DNA of 64,000 nucleotides from Raphanus sativus (GCF_000801105.2 NC_079514.1:52125372-52189371); one strand, 5' to 3'; positions 18,990 to 32,160 are shown, counted from the first letter of the stretch. Notes: generated from the letters alone by a model not told the origin. Translations and numbers: made by a program.

Positions 18990-20363
18990 CATAGAACTTT
19001 TTCTTTTTTTGGCTAAAGGGTAAATGTCATTGCAATGAATGAAGTTTCGGTTACATTCATTGCAATGACAAATTCATTAATATCACTTGAACTTACTTCT
19101 CTTCTATTTAATACACAAGTTATTTTATTAGCAAAAAATATATACACAAGTTATACACTAGAAAGACTTGGTTATTCAAACCCTAAATATACATTAACCC
19201 ATTTTTATAATAAAAAATCAATAAATTTTTTTTTTTTGCTAAAATTTGATGCAAAAAACAAGAACTTTCAATATTTCATTCATTAGTTTTTTTTTAAAAG
19301 AAGAACTTAACTTTCATAATTACTTGGTCGACAAATCATCATGCATAGCATAATAAGGTATACAAACATGAAAAAGTGGTATAAATTTAACATTTTACCA
19401 AAAAAAAAACATGAAAAAAATGGAAAACAAAGTCGACAATCCTGTTGATTTGTTCTTAATTTGGCCATTATGTCTACATGCATGTACATTTAACATTTAA
19501 CCTTTGTGACGAAACGTCCATGAAAACTTCAACGCCTTTCATATCTCGCACCAATTGTATATAAATTTAAATATTGCATTACATAGTAATACTATAGACA
19601 TCATTTTATAACATTTTAACGAAAATGTAAAATTACAAACCATTTTAATTTGGAATTCTTAACATTCTTGATTCTTCAAAGATTGAGCTCCTAAACGTGG
19701 ACTTCTCTAGTGAACAAAAGAAAACGTACGACTTCTCTACTTGATCCTTCTCCTAAAGATAGCTAGTATCGGTTTACAATGTTGCTTGAACTGCTTGTGG
19801 GATTCAAGTTAGTATTGTTTAGGCATCAATACAGATGAAATAGGAGTCACATGTTTGATGTATAGTTGCAAAAAGGGTCCCATGTCTCACCTAAAGATTC
19901 CATCCACCGCTAGGCATGTTTCCTGATTTGTGACCTTCACATTTATTTCATATATGAAAGCATGCTACCAAACATTCTTGGTTTTGCTTTGATATATTGT
20001 ACATGTAATATCATTTACAATTTCACAAATCTGCAGCTCTCTTTGATTTAGAGCAGTGTGTTTCAAAAAGAAGGTAATTAAGCAAAAGGTAGAAGAAAAG
20101 TTTAAGGATTCACAGTTTCATGTTTTATTTATGAGAAGTTGTAGGTTGGATGATTTACAGGTTAACTAAAGTCATGACAATTGTATTTTTTTGTTATCAA
20201 AAGTAGTCTAACTTGGATCCACTTTTGACTTAGTTGTTCATCACCATTTAAAACCTACTTTCAACCCAATTTTCATTTCACAACTTCTCCACAACCACAC
20301 TTTCATTAGTTTTTTTCTTATATAATCTGTACATTGACCAGGTGAATCTGATCTTGCTTTCAA
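18990..20363. other. Intergenic region upstream of LAP3
   Basis: AT-rich sequence with no credible gene. The last 300 bp should contain the LAP3 promoter. Small frames at 19035-19286 and 19307-19489 are low-complexity. Confidence 0.5.
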
Positions 20364-21869
20364 ATGGAGAAGAAAGGCCAGCATCATAATAGTACACATG
20401 ACTCCTTTCTGACACATCACCCTGTTCTCTGTATCCTTGCTTTGTCTGCAATATTCATAGCGATAGACCCCTTTCACATGAGTCCTATTGGTGGTCGTGA
20501 GTTCAAGCCTGTGAAGCATGAGGTCGCTCCATACAAGCAAGTCATGGAGAACTGGCCAAGAGACAACCTTAGTCAACTAGGTCAGCATGGGAAGCTGGAG
20601 TTTGTGGACCAAGTCTTTGGTCCAGAGTCATTAGAGTTTGATGGTTTAGGCCGTGGTCCGTACACAGGGTTGGCTGATGGAAGGGTGGTCAGATGGATGG
20701 GTGAAGCAAACGGATGGGAGACATTCTCCGTTGTAACATCAAAATGGTAAAAAGACTCATCACTTTTTTATGAATGTTTTGAGTTTCTGTTATTGATGTT
20801 GTGTGTGTTCATGATAATCAGGTCAGAAGAGGCTTGTGCAAGAGGGGTGGATTCAACAACAAACAAGCAGTGGAAGCATGAGAAGCTGTGTGGGAGACCT
20901 CTTGGTCTGAGGTTTGATAAAGAGACAGGGAACTTGTACATTGCAGACGCTTACTATGGTCTACTAGTGGTTGGTCCTGAAGGAGGGATTGCCACACCTT
21001 TAGCTACCCATGTGGAAGGAAAGCCTATACTCTTTGCCAACGATCTTGACATCCATAGAAATGGCTCAATCTTCTTCACTGACACAAGCACAAGATATGA
21101 CAGAGCGTAGGTTTTCATAATAATAATAATAATAATAAACTCTGTTTCTTGCTTTTGGGTTGATTAAAATAGTTAAGACTTTGTGTATTTTGTAGGAATC
21201 ATTTCTTCATATTGCTTGAAGGAGAATCAACTGGGAGGCTTCTAAGATATGACCCACCTACCAAAACAACACACGTTGTGCTTGATGGTTTGGCTTTTCC
21301 CAATGGCATTCAGCTCTCTAGAGACCAATCTTTCCTTCTCTTCACAGAAACAACCAATTGCAGGTACAATATATAAACAAGCCTTGGAACTCAAGCAAGA
21401 CTAGTTCAGAAACTCTCCCTCTTTAACTTTTTGTTCCATCAAATTTTTATACGTCAGATTGGTGAAATATTGGCTGGAGGGTTCAAGAAAGGGTGAGGTG
21501 GAGGTTGTGGCGGATCTACCAGGATTCCCAGACAATGTAAGAATGAACGAGAAGGGTGAGTTTTGGGTTGCAATAGACTGTTGTAGAACACCTGCACAAG
21601 AGGTTCTTACAAACAACCCTTGGATAAAGAGCATCTACTTTAGACTTCCCATACCGATGAAGCTGCTGGCTAAAGCCATGGGGATGAGGATGTACACCGT
21701 GATATCAAGATTCAACGAGGAAGGTAAGGTCTTGGAGGTTCTTGAGGATAGACAAGGAAAGGTGATGAAGCTTGTTAGTGAAGTTAGGGAGGTTCAAGGG
21801 AAGCTTTGGATTGGAACAGTGGCTCATAACCATATCGCCTCCGTGCCTTATCCTTTAACAATGAATTAG
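20364..21869 (+). CDS. LAP3: Strictosidine synthase-like protein LAP3 (pollen exine formation)
   Basis: Four exons, 20364-20746, 20822-21106, 21196-21363 and 21458-21869, encode 415 residues. A hydrophobic N-terminal segment (about residues 21-37, 'VLCILALSAIFIAI') should target it to the endomembrane system. The rest is a strictosidine synthase-type beta-propeller with 'GPESLEFDGLGRGPYTGLADGR', 'GRPLGLRFD', 'LYIADAYYGL', 'FANDLDIHRNGSIFFTDTS' and 'GLAFPNGIQLS'. In Arabidopsis LAP3 (At3g59530) is needed for normal pollen exine; the reaction it carries out is unknown, and plant members outside alkaloid pathways are not strictosidine synthases. The position between the LRR gene block and RPL38 fits Arabidopsis. 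No break is seen, in contrast to the damaged copy at 12608-13345. Confidence 0.93.
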
Positions 21870-22297
21870 TGAACAACTTTGTTGTGTAGTTCTTAGCTTG
21901 TGGAAGTGATATCATCTTATTAAGATCCATGAGGTCAAGTATGTAACAAATAATGGTTTTAACTAAATCATCTACCTGTAATTTAAACTTGAATAATTTT
22001 TTTCTCATTATTTACGTTTTAGTTATACACTTCATAAAACGTTGATTATTATGCATATTCTATCTCTATACCTACTCAAAATCTTCTCTTAAAACTCTTG
22101 CCAAATTCTTTTGAGCCATACACTAACCACGTTGATAGCAAATAACAAAATAAAAACTCAAAGTCTTGAAATAGAAAAGGGAAAGAGTCTGAACAATAAT
22201 AGTAATTCAAAAGGCAACAAAAATCAAAATTATCCAAGCGAAAGGTATTCAAAGCAGGAGGTCGCATTGACATAATCCCTAGACTTCAAGAAGATCT
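21870..22297. other. Convergent 3' region of LAP3 and RPL38
   Basis: Short AT-rich spacer holding the 3' ends of two convergent genes. Nothing else seen. Confidence 0.4.
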
Positions 22298-22992
<695 letters not shown>

Positions 22993-23054
22993 TTTCGGTT
23001 CTGATTTTGCACGCCGTAACAACCGTCGGAGAAGCTATACAGCAGCAGCAGCTC

Positions 23055-23129
23055 TATATAAGAAGAAAAACCCTAGATGATTTGCTACTGGGCCCAAATG
23101 TAAGCCCATTAGTTCTATAAGTTGGGCCA
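23055..23129 (-). promoter_or_regulatory. Ribosomal-protein promoter: TATA, telo-box and site II motifs
   Basis: Upstream of RPL38 on the minus strand lie a TATA-like TATATAG (near 23055-23060), a telo-box (AAACCCTA, within 23066-23077 on the plus strand) and three TGGGCC/AAGCCCA site II motifs (23089-23096, 23102-23108, 23122-23129). Telo-box plus site II is the typical promoter code of plant ribosomal protein and growth genes. The 450-bp region is shared with the divergently transcribed cohesin gene. Confidence 0.65.
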
Positions 23130-23443
23130 TACATTATATTATATACCCGAAGAGTTTAGAATGCGAATATATGTTTGTTTTAGGTCCCTTTAATTATCAT
23201 TTTGTTACTGTTTTAACCTAAAGTTTTGTTTTTATATTTTCACAACGCCGCGCCACGTAAATATTTTTCCCGCGCCACCACTGGATAACTCAACGTCTTC
23301 TCCAAGAAAATCACATTATTAAAAAACCCTAACCTCCTCTTTTCGCGACCGTAAAATCGAAACTGATTAGTTTAATTTATATAAATACCTTCGATATCAC
23401 TCTTCTCCATATTTTTAAATTGATGAGTGAAGAAGGAGAGTTA

Positions 23444-26262
23444 ATGTTTTATTCGCAGGAGTATTTGGCACGAAAGGGTCCACTAGGTACGGTTTGGTCC
23501 GCCGCTCACTTGCAAAACCGTCTCAAAAAGTCTCACTACACCGCCACCAACATCCCCGAAACAGTTGGTTCGTCTCTCCTCTGCTTTCTAAACCCTAAAA
23601 AGTTACCGCCTTTGATCAAATTGTGTTTTTTACCTTCTGCTTTGGTAAAAAGTTTTGATTTTTACAGAAAAAAAAAATTGTCTTTTTGCAGATTTTATAA
23701 TGTATCTGGAGACGCCGTTGGCACCTAGATTATCAGGGCACCTTCTACTTGGTGTTGTGAGAATATACTCGAAGCAAGTTGATTATGTTGTCCGTGACTG
23801 TACTCTCTTTACTACTTGGTTAGCTAAGTCTTTGGTCTCTACTCGAGTTGACTTGCCTGAGGATGCTAGACAGGCCCCTGTTGAGTCTGTGACTTTGCCT
23901 CAGGCGCTTAACTTGGATGACTTCGACTTAGAGGATGATGACCACACACTCGAGGGGTTTGATAATCACCTGAGGAGTCAGGAAGATATCACTCTTACTG
24001 GTACCTCTTTTGTCTGATGTTTATCTATACATTGTGTCATGATTCGAGATGGTGTTTAATGATGATGTTGCTGGTTTTGCAGATCAGATTCCTACTGGCA
24101 TTGATCCTTATGTTGCTGTAACTTTTGATGATGTGAGGTTCCTCTGCTTGCTTCTTATGTCTTTGTGTTTGATTCTGATAAACATTGTTGTTGAAAGAAA
24201 GTTTGTATGTCTTTCTTACAGGACATCTTTCCAGAATCTACCCCTATGGATGTTGAGTGAGTCTCTTCATAGAGTTCTATCTCATTATCTTCCTTATATG
24301 TATGCCTCTCTTAATTTGGTTACCTCTTTCTTATGATTTAATCAGCCAACCTACAGAACCTGTGAGTGCGCATCATCCTGGTGATACTGATGTTGAAATG
24401 GCTTATGAGTCAGAACCATACAATAATGATCAAGGAGACTTTAATTTTGGTCTAGATAATGCATATTCTCCCGGAAGTGTTCCCGAGGTGGAGATAAGGC
24501 GTGATGTTGCTGCACATGGTTTAAGCCCTGCGTCTCATCCACCATTTGCTGCACAACAACATAATGTTAGAGTTGAAGAAGGCACTGGAACTTTGAATGA
24601 GAAGGAACCCACTTTCCCTAATTTTGATGAGGAAATGTTACATTCTCGAGGACATTCGACCTTTGAGCTTCGCTCAGGATCTCCACGCTTTGCTGGTTCT
24701 GAGGAAGAACATGAAAATTTTGGTGAGCAAAACAACATAGTCTGATGTCTTACTCTTAACCAGTTTATCATTTGTTTGAAGTAAGTTTTTGGTTTTGATG
24801 TTAAAGTGCATCCATCACCTCAACTGGTTCTTCAGCCAACTCCTCCTCCTCCTCCCCAACCACAAGTAAGGGCAAGGAAGAGGAATCACTTTGATAAGGT
24901 CACAGTATTAACTAACAGGTAAAACAACTTTTCTATTGCTTCATGTGACTCTTTTGATTATTTTATTACATACTGATAAAAACAAATTTGAATAGGATCA
25001 TGAAAGAAAGGATTGAGGATCCTAGTGATACTCTCCGTAAGAGAAAGAAGATGCCTTCTTCTAAACTAAACGTCTGGAGAATGAATAACCAGTCAAAGAA
25101 GGATCAGATCTTCAATGAGCCCTTGCTTACTGGTAATTTTTTTTTCCAGTTATTTCAACTGTTTTTTTTTTAATTTATTTTGCCTTTTGAATAACGTTTA
25201 TGAACTACTATCTGCAGGCTGCTCAGATGTTCTACGCAGTGTCTTTGACAAGGACTGTGTAGCTTCAAAGCCACATCTTGCTGCTGTTTCTAATGTAACT
25301 CTACCAGAACCTGCACCTGCATCATCTCCTATTCGAGAAGCTGAAACAGAAGTTATGGTTCCTGATTCTACTAATCAAGACAGTACAGTTCAGCTGTCTC
25401 CAGTTCGGCAGCATGAAGACTCTGTACCAAGAGAGGCACAATCTCCACCGCAGTTTAATAATGATGACAATGGTATGGAACGTTTAAGGGAAGGTGGTTA
25501 CACTGACTACATGCCCTCTCCACCACCTCCAAGATTTTCACCTTCTAGAACCGATGACTTCACCACTCAGACTAGAGTTTGGGAGACAGAATCTTACAGA
25601 ACAGAGCCTTCAACTTCCACATATAGAGAGGATCTTCCTGGACCAACGAACTCAGGGGTTTCTGATATTCCTGAAATGGTGGATGAGGTTTTTTTCTCAC
25701 GTTCTTCCTTGTTTTGTGTTTACCATTCTTGGTTGCTTTGGTAGCAATGCATTGATATCAAATACCATTTGTTTGTGTGTCATACAGGAACTTTATTTCC
25801 TAGAGGTGGGTGGCAACACTCCGGTGAGATCACCAGCAAGTCAAGATTCTGATGCTTTGACAGATAGAACAAGGTTTTATAAAGATCCCATAATCTATGT
25901 AGCTTCTCCATGAGCCTGCAGTTTCTCTACTAACATGTAACACGTTCATTAAAACATTGCAGAGCCTTGGCTCAGTATCTTAAAGAACGTTCTTCAAGTA
26001 GTCCCACTTCAAGCAATTCTTCTGGAGATCTAAGTTTGGGAAAGATCTTGGACGGAAAGACAAGGAAGGTAGCTGCACGAATGTTCTTTGAGACATTGGT
26101 AATTGGTTCTCAATACCTTTCTTTTTTTAATTTCTATCTATGTTTTGTCTCTAATGGATTGGTTTTGGATTACAGGTGTTGAAGTCTAGAGGACTTATAG
26201 ATATGCAACAGGATCAACCTTACAGCGATATCACTCTGAAGTTGATGCCTGGCCTCTTTTAA
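23444..26262 (+). CDS. SYN3: Alpha-kleisin cohesin subunit SYN3 (RAD21.2)
   Basis: Kleisin of the RAD21/REC8 family; it closes the SMC1-SMC3 cohesin ring. Eleven exons (23444-23567, 23692-24000, 24083-24132, 24222-24256, 24346-24722, 24807-24918, 24996-25132, 25218-25687, 25788-25873, 25963-26098, 26176-26262) join in frame to 640 residues. The N-terminal kleisin domain starts MFYSQEYLARKGPLGTVW; the variable middle is acidic and Pro-rich; the C-terminal winged helix has 'KTRKVAARMFFETLVLKSRG'. The start at 23444 follows the family start MFYS. In-frame ATGs at 23420 and 23423 would add eight or seven residues. Gene order and sequence fit At3g59550. The second exon is noticeably less conserved than expected ('DFIMYLETPLAPRLSGHL'). 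Confidence 0.92.
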
Positions 26263-27053
26263 AAAAAATTCAACCATGAATAACCAATGCTCAGTTTAGA
26301 TTATTATGTGTATAATAGTATAGATGCTAGACATATGGCCTGTTTTAAACTTGTTCCTCTTTTATATCCTTATACTCAGACCAAGAAAGAAAATTAATGG
26401 TTATAAGTTGAATCTATCTTAGTCATCAACTCATCATTCTCAACGGGCAGGACTATGGCATGAACTTCTTAGGCTAAAGTATATGGGTTTATTGCGTTGT
26501 GAAGTTGGCAACGGCGAGCCAGTTACTTCTGATTTGATTACTGGTTAGGGACGGGGAGGTTGCTCGACGAGACAAGTGAGCTTGGTCCGCGTTATCTTGG
26601 CCATACCCCGTCAAGCACTAGAAAATAACACATTTAATAAGTGATTCTTCATCGAACTTTTAAAAGTCAAAATTGTAAATACATAATCAATAATTTTATT
26701 GTCGATTGTTGGTTTCAAAACTGGCTGATCCTTATTTCAATTTCAAAACAATACTGAAATCGTAAACAAGAAAGTTTTTCTCTGTTTTCTAGTTTCAATC
26801 GTCTTCTATCAAGTAAGAACCTAAAGAATCTGCAAGACTGCAACATGTATGCTAAATATCGCTGCCATCATGGACCCATTCCACATGGCACCATCGAACT
26901 CATGTTTCACGTGGGTAAACAAAATGATAGCTTCATTATTACAAACGTAATCAGATCCAGATCCGGTCCTCTCTGTACAAGCACATGAATCATGAGGCTG
27001 GTGGCCTGTCTATTTTTTCAAACTATGCTTGTAATGAAAGCTGTTATTATAAT
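26263..27053. other. SYN3 3' flank and intergenic DNA
   Basis: Contains the SYN3 3'UTR and then unassigned sequence with a GC-richer patch near 26500-26620. No gene, tRNA or repeat recognised. Confidence 0.4.
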
Positions 27054-28650
27054 TAGGCCTGAGCATTTCGGATATCGGTTCGGTATTTTGGGTTTCGATA
27101 ATTCGGATAGGGGGTTAGAGGATCCACTGAGTACTTGACTTATATTCTTTTCGGTTCGGTTCGGATAGTTTTAGGTTCGGTTCGGTTAAGGATAGTAAAA
27201 TTAGAAACCAGAAAATACCCGAAATAATTTTGGTTCTCATTTGATTTCGGTTCGGGTATAGATAGTTCGGATAGTTCGAATAAAATATTGGTTATTTAAA
27301 ATAAAATATCCAATAATTATGATAATTTAGACAAAAAATTGGATATTTTGGATTACTTTGGATATTACGGATAAAATTATCCGGATACTTTTGGATAGTT
27401 AAGATATTTTATAATAATGTAGTTATCTTCAAATATTTTTGGAATCTTTTAAGAAAAAAATTAGTTATAAATATATATTTAGTTATGTTATATGTATATA
27501 TAATTAATATTTTTATATATTTGGGTATCCGTTCAGTATTTGGTTCGGTTCCTTTGGTTATTTCAGATATAAAAATATAGGAACTAGGGCTGGGTAAATT
27601 AACCGAATCCGAAAATCCGAACCGAATCCGATTCGATAAAAACGAATCCGAACCGATCCGAACCCGACATAAATACCGAATGGATCTTGTTTTATGGTAT
27701 TTTGGGTTATAGGTATTATCCGATCCGAACCCGAAACATTAAATCCCCAAAAAATCTTTGTACCAAACATGATTTTAATTTCTGATATGTATCCAAAATA
27801 CACTTAGATATATGAAACATCTAAATTATTATCTATTACATAAAGGTTGGTGGTTTTATAACATGGAAGTTTATGGTTGAAGATTGCGGTTGAAGTTTTT
27901 ATATTTTGGTTTTGTGTTCATTGAACAATGCTTCTCATTTCATGCGAAATTGGTTTTCGTTTTATGCTTTCATTTATTTGGTTTTATTTCTATCGATAGG
28001 TATGTTTACTTTTTCGTTTGATTTTGAATGATCAAGGTTGATGTTTCTTTTTTAATTTTGAAGTTTTATTTAAGTTTTTGGTTTTTAATTTCATTAAATA
28101 ATATGTTTCTCATTTGGTTTTGGTTTTGACTTTAGCTTTCTTTGAATTCTCTCATTTGTTTTGTTTTATTTATATCAATAAAGATGTTTGGTTTTCGTTT
28201 TAAATTTGCATCGTTTTATAATTGTTTTCTTTGGTTAGTGACAAAATTGATGTTTTTACTTACTTACTTGTATTACAAATTACTATTTATTTAGATTTGT
28301 ACTGGTTACATTTATTATAAACGATATACTCAAGAACCGAAAGTCCGTTTAAAACCTAAACACGATAGTATTTCGGGTTATACCAATACCAAAATAATTT
28401 ACCAACCCCGACCCGAACCGAAGAGCATCCGAACCGATCCCAAACCGAAATTTTAAATTATCCGAATAGGGCTGGTTTTCGGTAACTATAAAAACCCGAA
28501 CCCGATTAAAATAGAACCGACATCCGAATGGTACCCCAATTACCCAGCCCTAATAGGAACCATGAGAGTATTTGAGGGTTTTCGGTTTAATTCCGGTTTG
28601 GATATTTCAGTTCAGTTTTACTTCGGTTCCGATTTTCTTGCCTAGGCCTA
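27054..28650. mobile_element. Non-autonomous hAT element (outer), interrupted by a second hAT
   Basis: Terminal inverted repeats TAGGCCTGAGCA (27054) and TAGGCCTAGGCA (reverse strand from 28650) are flanked by a perfect 8-bp target duplication ATTATAAT (27046-27053 and 28651-28658), the hallmark of hAT transposons. The inside is rich in 'ttcggttcgg' motifs and has no coding capacity. Without the 976 bp added by the inner insertion (element plus duplicated target) it is about 620 bp long. Confidence 0.88.
27585..28552. mobile_element. Non-autonomous hAT element (inner), 968 bp
   Basis: Inverted ends TAGGGCTGGGTAAATT (27585) and TAGGGCTGGGTAATT (reverse strand from 28552) are flanked by a perfect 8-bp target duplication ATAGGAAC (27577-27584 and 28553-28560). 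The body carries 'ccgaaccgatccgaacccga' motifs near both ends and AT-rich sequence in between, without a transposase. It inserted into the outer hAT, so it is the younger of the two. Confidence 0.9.
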
Positions 28651-28836
28651 ATTATAATAATGAAATATAGTAATTAGGACTATTATCACGACAAAAGGAA
28701 AACTAAAAAGTAAAAACAAACGTTACTGTCCGTCCCTATCGTTGCTTCTAATATAAAATGCCGGCTATGATCCAGACTTGTTCTAACAACGACCCTCTCT
28801 CATCTCCCACATATCAGAAACACATATCCACAACCA

Positions 28837-29865
28837 ATGGCAACGGAAACCGTAACCGACACTACCGTGCCAAAACGTGAGGAGACCCAGTCAACAGAGT
28901 TCGAGAAGAATCGGAAACGGTACCAAGACCTAATCATCACGTTCCCTCATGCAAAAGGCTGGATGCCGAGAGAACCCCTGTTTGGGTACGGTGGTTATTG
29001 GTGCGCACAGCCTTTCCTCGAAGGTTCCTTTTACGCGCAAGAGTTCTTCCAAGCAAGACCCGGTGACTTCCTCATCTGTACCTACCCGAAGACAGGTACC
29101 ACTTGGCTCAAAGCACTAGCATTCACAATCACCAATCGATCACGCTTCGACGATTTCACGAACCCAGTCCTAAAGCTTAACCCTCACGAGCTTGTTCCTT
29201 TCATTGAGTATGAGTTCTCTTTCTTCCCTCAAGTTGATGTTCTCAAAGACAAAGGGAACACTCTCTTTTCAACTCATATGCCATATGAGTTATTACCTGA
29301 TTCGGTTGCGAAGTCGGGTTGTAAGATGCTTTACATCTGGAGAGACCCAAAGGACACTTTCATCTCCTTGTGGCATTTCTTACAAAAGAGAAGGTCAGAA
29401 AAGGGCCCGCTCAATAGTCTCGAGGAGTGTTTTGATATGTTCTGTCAAGGTTTTTCTGTGAACGGTCCTTATCTTGATCATGCCTTGGCATATTGGAAAG
29501 CTCACCAAGAGAATCCGAATCAGATTTTGTTCCTTAACTACGAGACTTTGAGTGCTGATCCTTTGCCTTACGTGAAGATATTGGCTGAGTTCATGGGTTA
29601 TGGATTCACAGTTGAGGAAGAGAAGAATGGGGTTGTTGAGAAAGTTGTGAATCTTTGCAGCTTTGAGACAATGAAGAATCTTGAAGCTAACAAAGGAGAT
29701 AAGGAGAGAGAAGATCATCCTTCTCCTTATACAAACAGCGCATTTTTCAGGAAAGGAAAGACCGGAGATTGGGAAAATTATCTGACACCAGACATGGCAG
29801 CTCGCATGGATGAGTTAGCGCAAGAAAAGTTCAAGGGTACTGGTTTGCTTGAAAATGGTAAATGA
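28837..29865 (+). CDS. SOT18: Cytosolic sulfotransferase, desulfoglucosinolate type (SOT17/18-like)
   Basis: Transfers sulfate from PAPS to desulfoglucosinolates, the last step of glucosinolate core synthesis in Brassicales. Intronless, 342 residues, the usual length. PAPS-binding loop YPKTGTTWLK is at about residues 83-92; the catalytic-type His is in 'STHMPYELLPDS' near residue 146; 'IWRDPKDTFIS' follows; the C-terminal PAPS motif 'FFRKGKTGDWENYLT' is at about 302-316. The protein ends GTGLLENGK, as SOT17/18 members do. A TATA-like 'taatataaaa' lies near 28748. Among family members SOT18 fits best by eye, but Brassica has many copies and SOT17 is not excluded. It is not part of the conserved chromosome 3 order, so it is probably a dispersed duplicate. 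Confidence 0.88.
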   Translation: MATETVTDTTVPKREETQSTEFEKNRKRYQDLIITFPHAKGWMPREPLFGYGGYWCAQPFLEGSFYAQEFFQARPGDFLICTYPKTGTTWLKALAFTITNRSRFDDFTNPVLKLNPHELVPFIEYEFSFFPQVDVLKDKGNTLFSTHMPYELLPDSVAKSGCKMLYIWRDPKDTFISLWHFLQKRRSEKGPLNSLEECFDMFCQGFSVNGPYLDHALAYWKAHQENPNQILFLNYETLSADPLPYVKILAEFMGYGFTVEEEKNGVVEKVVNLCSFETMKNLEANKGDKEREDHPSPYTNSAFFRKGKTGDWENYLTPDMAARMDELAQEKFKGTGLLENGK

Positions 29866-30174
29866 GCTAGTTCTTGTTCGCCGGAAATGACTGATCCTTG
29901 TACGTTTGGTCCTATTTTCACGTTTATTCTATCTGATGAATAATCTTTTTTTTTTTGCTAAAAGAACGAGTTTAAAATTAAAAAAAAAAGGAGCTGGCTT
30001 TGCATGATATGGTACATATTAGAATATCCTTTTTCAAAAAAAAAAAATGATATGGTACATGAATGTCAGAATGTGTTGTGGCTATAGAAAAAAGGGATTG
30101 GCTTTGCATGCAGAAAACGGCTGCATCATGCATAATATATTGTTATGTGTTTAATTTATACTAGGATAAGACTT
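29866..30174. other. 3' flank of the sulfotransferase gene
   Basis: 3'UTR and short intergenic sequence with A/T runs; 'tgatatggtacat' occurs twice about 50 bp apart. No other feature. Confidence 0.4.
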
Positions 30175-32153
30175 GTGCCTTGCGCGGAATGAAATTATTA
30201 TTTTACTATATTTTGAAAAATGAAACTATAATTCGGTTTGTTTTGGATTATGGGTGTTCAATCTGGATATCGGGTTTCGGTTCGGTTCGGTTTCGGTATT
30301 TCGATTATTAAAATATAACTACTATTCTAAATCCATATTTACTTCGGTTCGATTTGGTTTATATGCCGTCGGTTTTCAGTTTATTCAATTTTTTTATACC
30401 AAAAAGAATAATTATTTATTTTGAGATCATATTATATGTTATACGAATTTTAGAGTTATGTTGTCAAAAAATCATTTATTATAAAATATTATATATTTAA
30501 ATAAAAGAATAAAAAAACAAAAAGGCTTCTATCATCTAATAAAATAATAAAATCTAGAATTAATATCAAAACTCTAAATTTTGAAAAAAAACAAAATAGA
30601 AGCATGAAAGAAAAGTTTTATATTCTTCCATATTTGGTGTTCATCAAATTAATATTTCTATTGAACACAATCCTGTTTGTTTAAAGATAAAAAAAAGTTG
30701 TTGAGAATTTCAACTAATTGTTGTCCATCAAATTTATAATATTAACTTCAATTTAGTTACTGTTAAAATAAACAAAAAGATCAAAAAAAAGACTAAGAAA
30801 ATAAGAAATCTCAGTTGCAGTAAATTATTACTTAATTATAATTCAAGTGATTCAAGTGATTTACAAATTATAATTATAGTTCAACTCATGTAACAAATAG
30901 GAATTTCATGTGCCGTTATATATATACATATATTTACATGTTTCAGTTTAATCGGTTATAAATCAAACAATATCCAAATCCTACGGTTTTTATAAAATAA
31001 CATACATTCGATTTGTATGGTATATACCAAATTAAAACCATATTATCGACTGTTTAATATCTTTTAATAATAAAATTCTTTTTAAGAAAGAACTAAGATA
31101 CATATTGTTATCAAATATTTATTATTCACAATAATTAATTTTCATATATACGTTAATCATATTAGGTAATTTCATAATTTTTATTTAAGGAAAGTGCGAG
31201 ATTGTTCTTTTGTACATTATTTATCAATTTGATAGTTAGTTTAGTAGAAAGTGTAATATAAGTTAATATGGACCAACCTATTTTTCTAAGAATAGTATAT
31301 TTTATAAATAGTATATTTCATATGGTTATTTATTAAATAAGATTTCATAATCATACGGTTCTATGATCATTCTTATCGTTTTGTAACAAATTATTTAAAT
31401 CATTGATAACAAAATTTTCAATGTGAAAATTTTAACAAGTTTATAATTTATAAATGTTCTTGAAAATTCATTAAATTTTTTGAAATTAAAATATTTATGT
31501 AATCTTATATGGTATATAGTTTAATCTATATATATTTTGTTTTATTATTAAATTATACTTTTTACTCATATGCTTTTAAAATCATGTGTATCTTTTTATA
31601 ATAAAAATGTTAAACCATTGATCATTAATTTTTAACATAATAATTTTAACAGTTTTAGTAATTTATTGGCGTTTTTAAAAATTCAAAATATAACATATAC
31701 GAAAAAATCTAATTTTAAATTTATAGCTAATTTTATTATTTAATTTATTTTAATAATATAAAATTAAACAAATAATTATGGAGGAGATTTAGATTGTTAT
31801 CAAATCTTTATTATTAGAATAATTAATTGTCATATATATATTAGTCATATTTGGAAATTCCGTAACTTTTATTTAAGGAAAGAAAATAAAATATTAATTG
31901 TACACTTTAATTGATTTTATAATTATTTTAATGAAAACTATAATATATAAGAGATATCATATAATTGGTATTAAATGTTCCTAGTGAGATATAAAAGTCG
32001 AATTGAACCAACATGTTTTTCAATTTCATTGTAAGGTTGACACGTAGGACTAATTAATTATCTAATTGATTGCCACGTAGGAAGATGTTATTTTCAATTA
32101 ATACAAACTTAAGGTTACAATTTTTTAATGTTTCTCTTTTAATATATAGGAGA
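30175..32153 (-). mobile_element. Non-autonomous Helitron, about 1.98 kb
   Basis: On the minus strand the 5' end is TCTCCTATATATTAAAAGAG starting at 32153, after an A (T at 32154), a classic Brassicaceae Helitron start. The 3' end has a short GC-rich hairpin (CCGCGCAAGG...) and ends CTAG at 30175, followed by T (A at 30174). The inside is AT-rich and non-coding. Confidence 0.75.
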
Positions 32154-32160
32154 TATTAAA

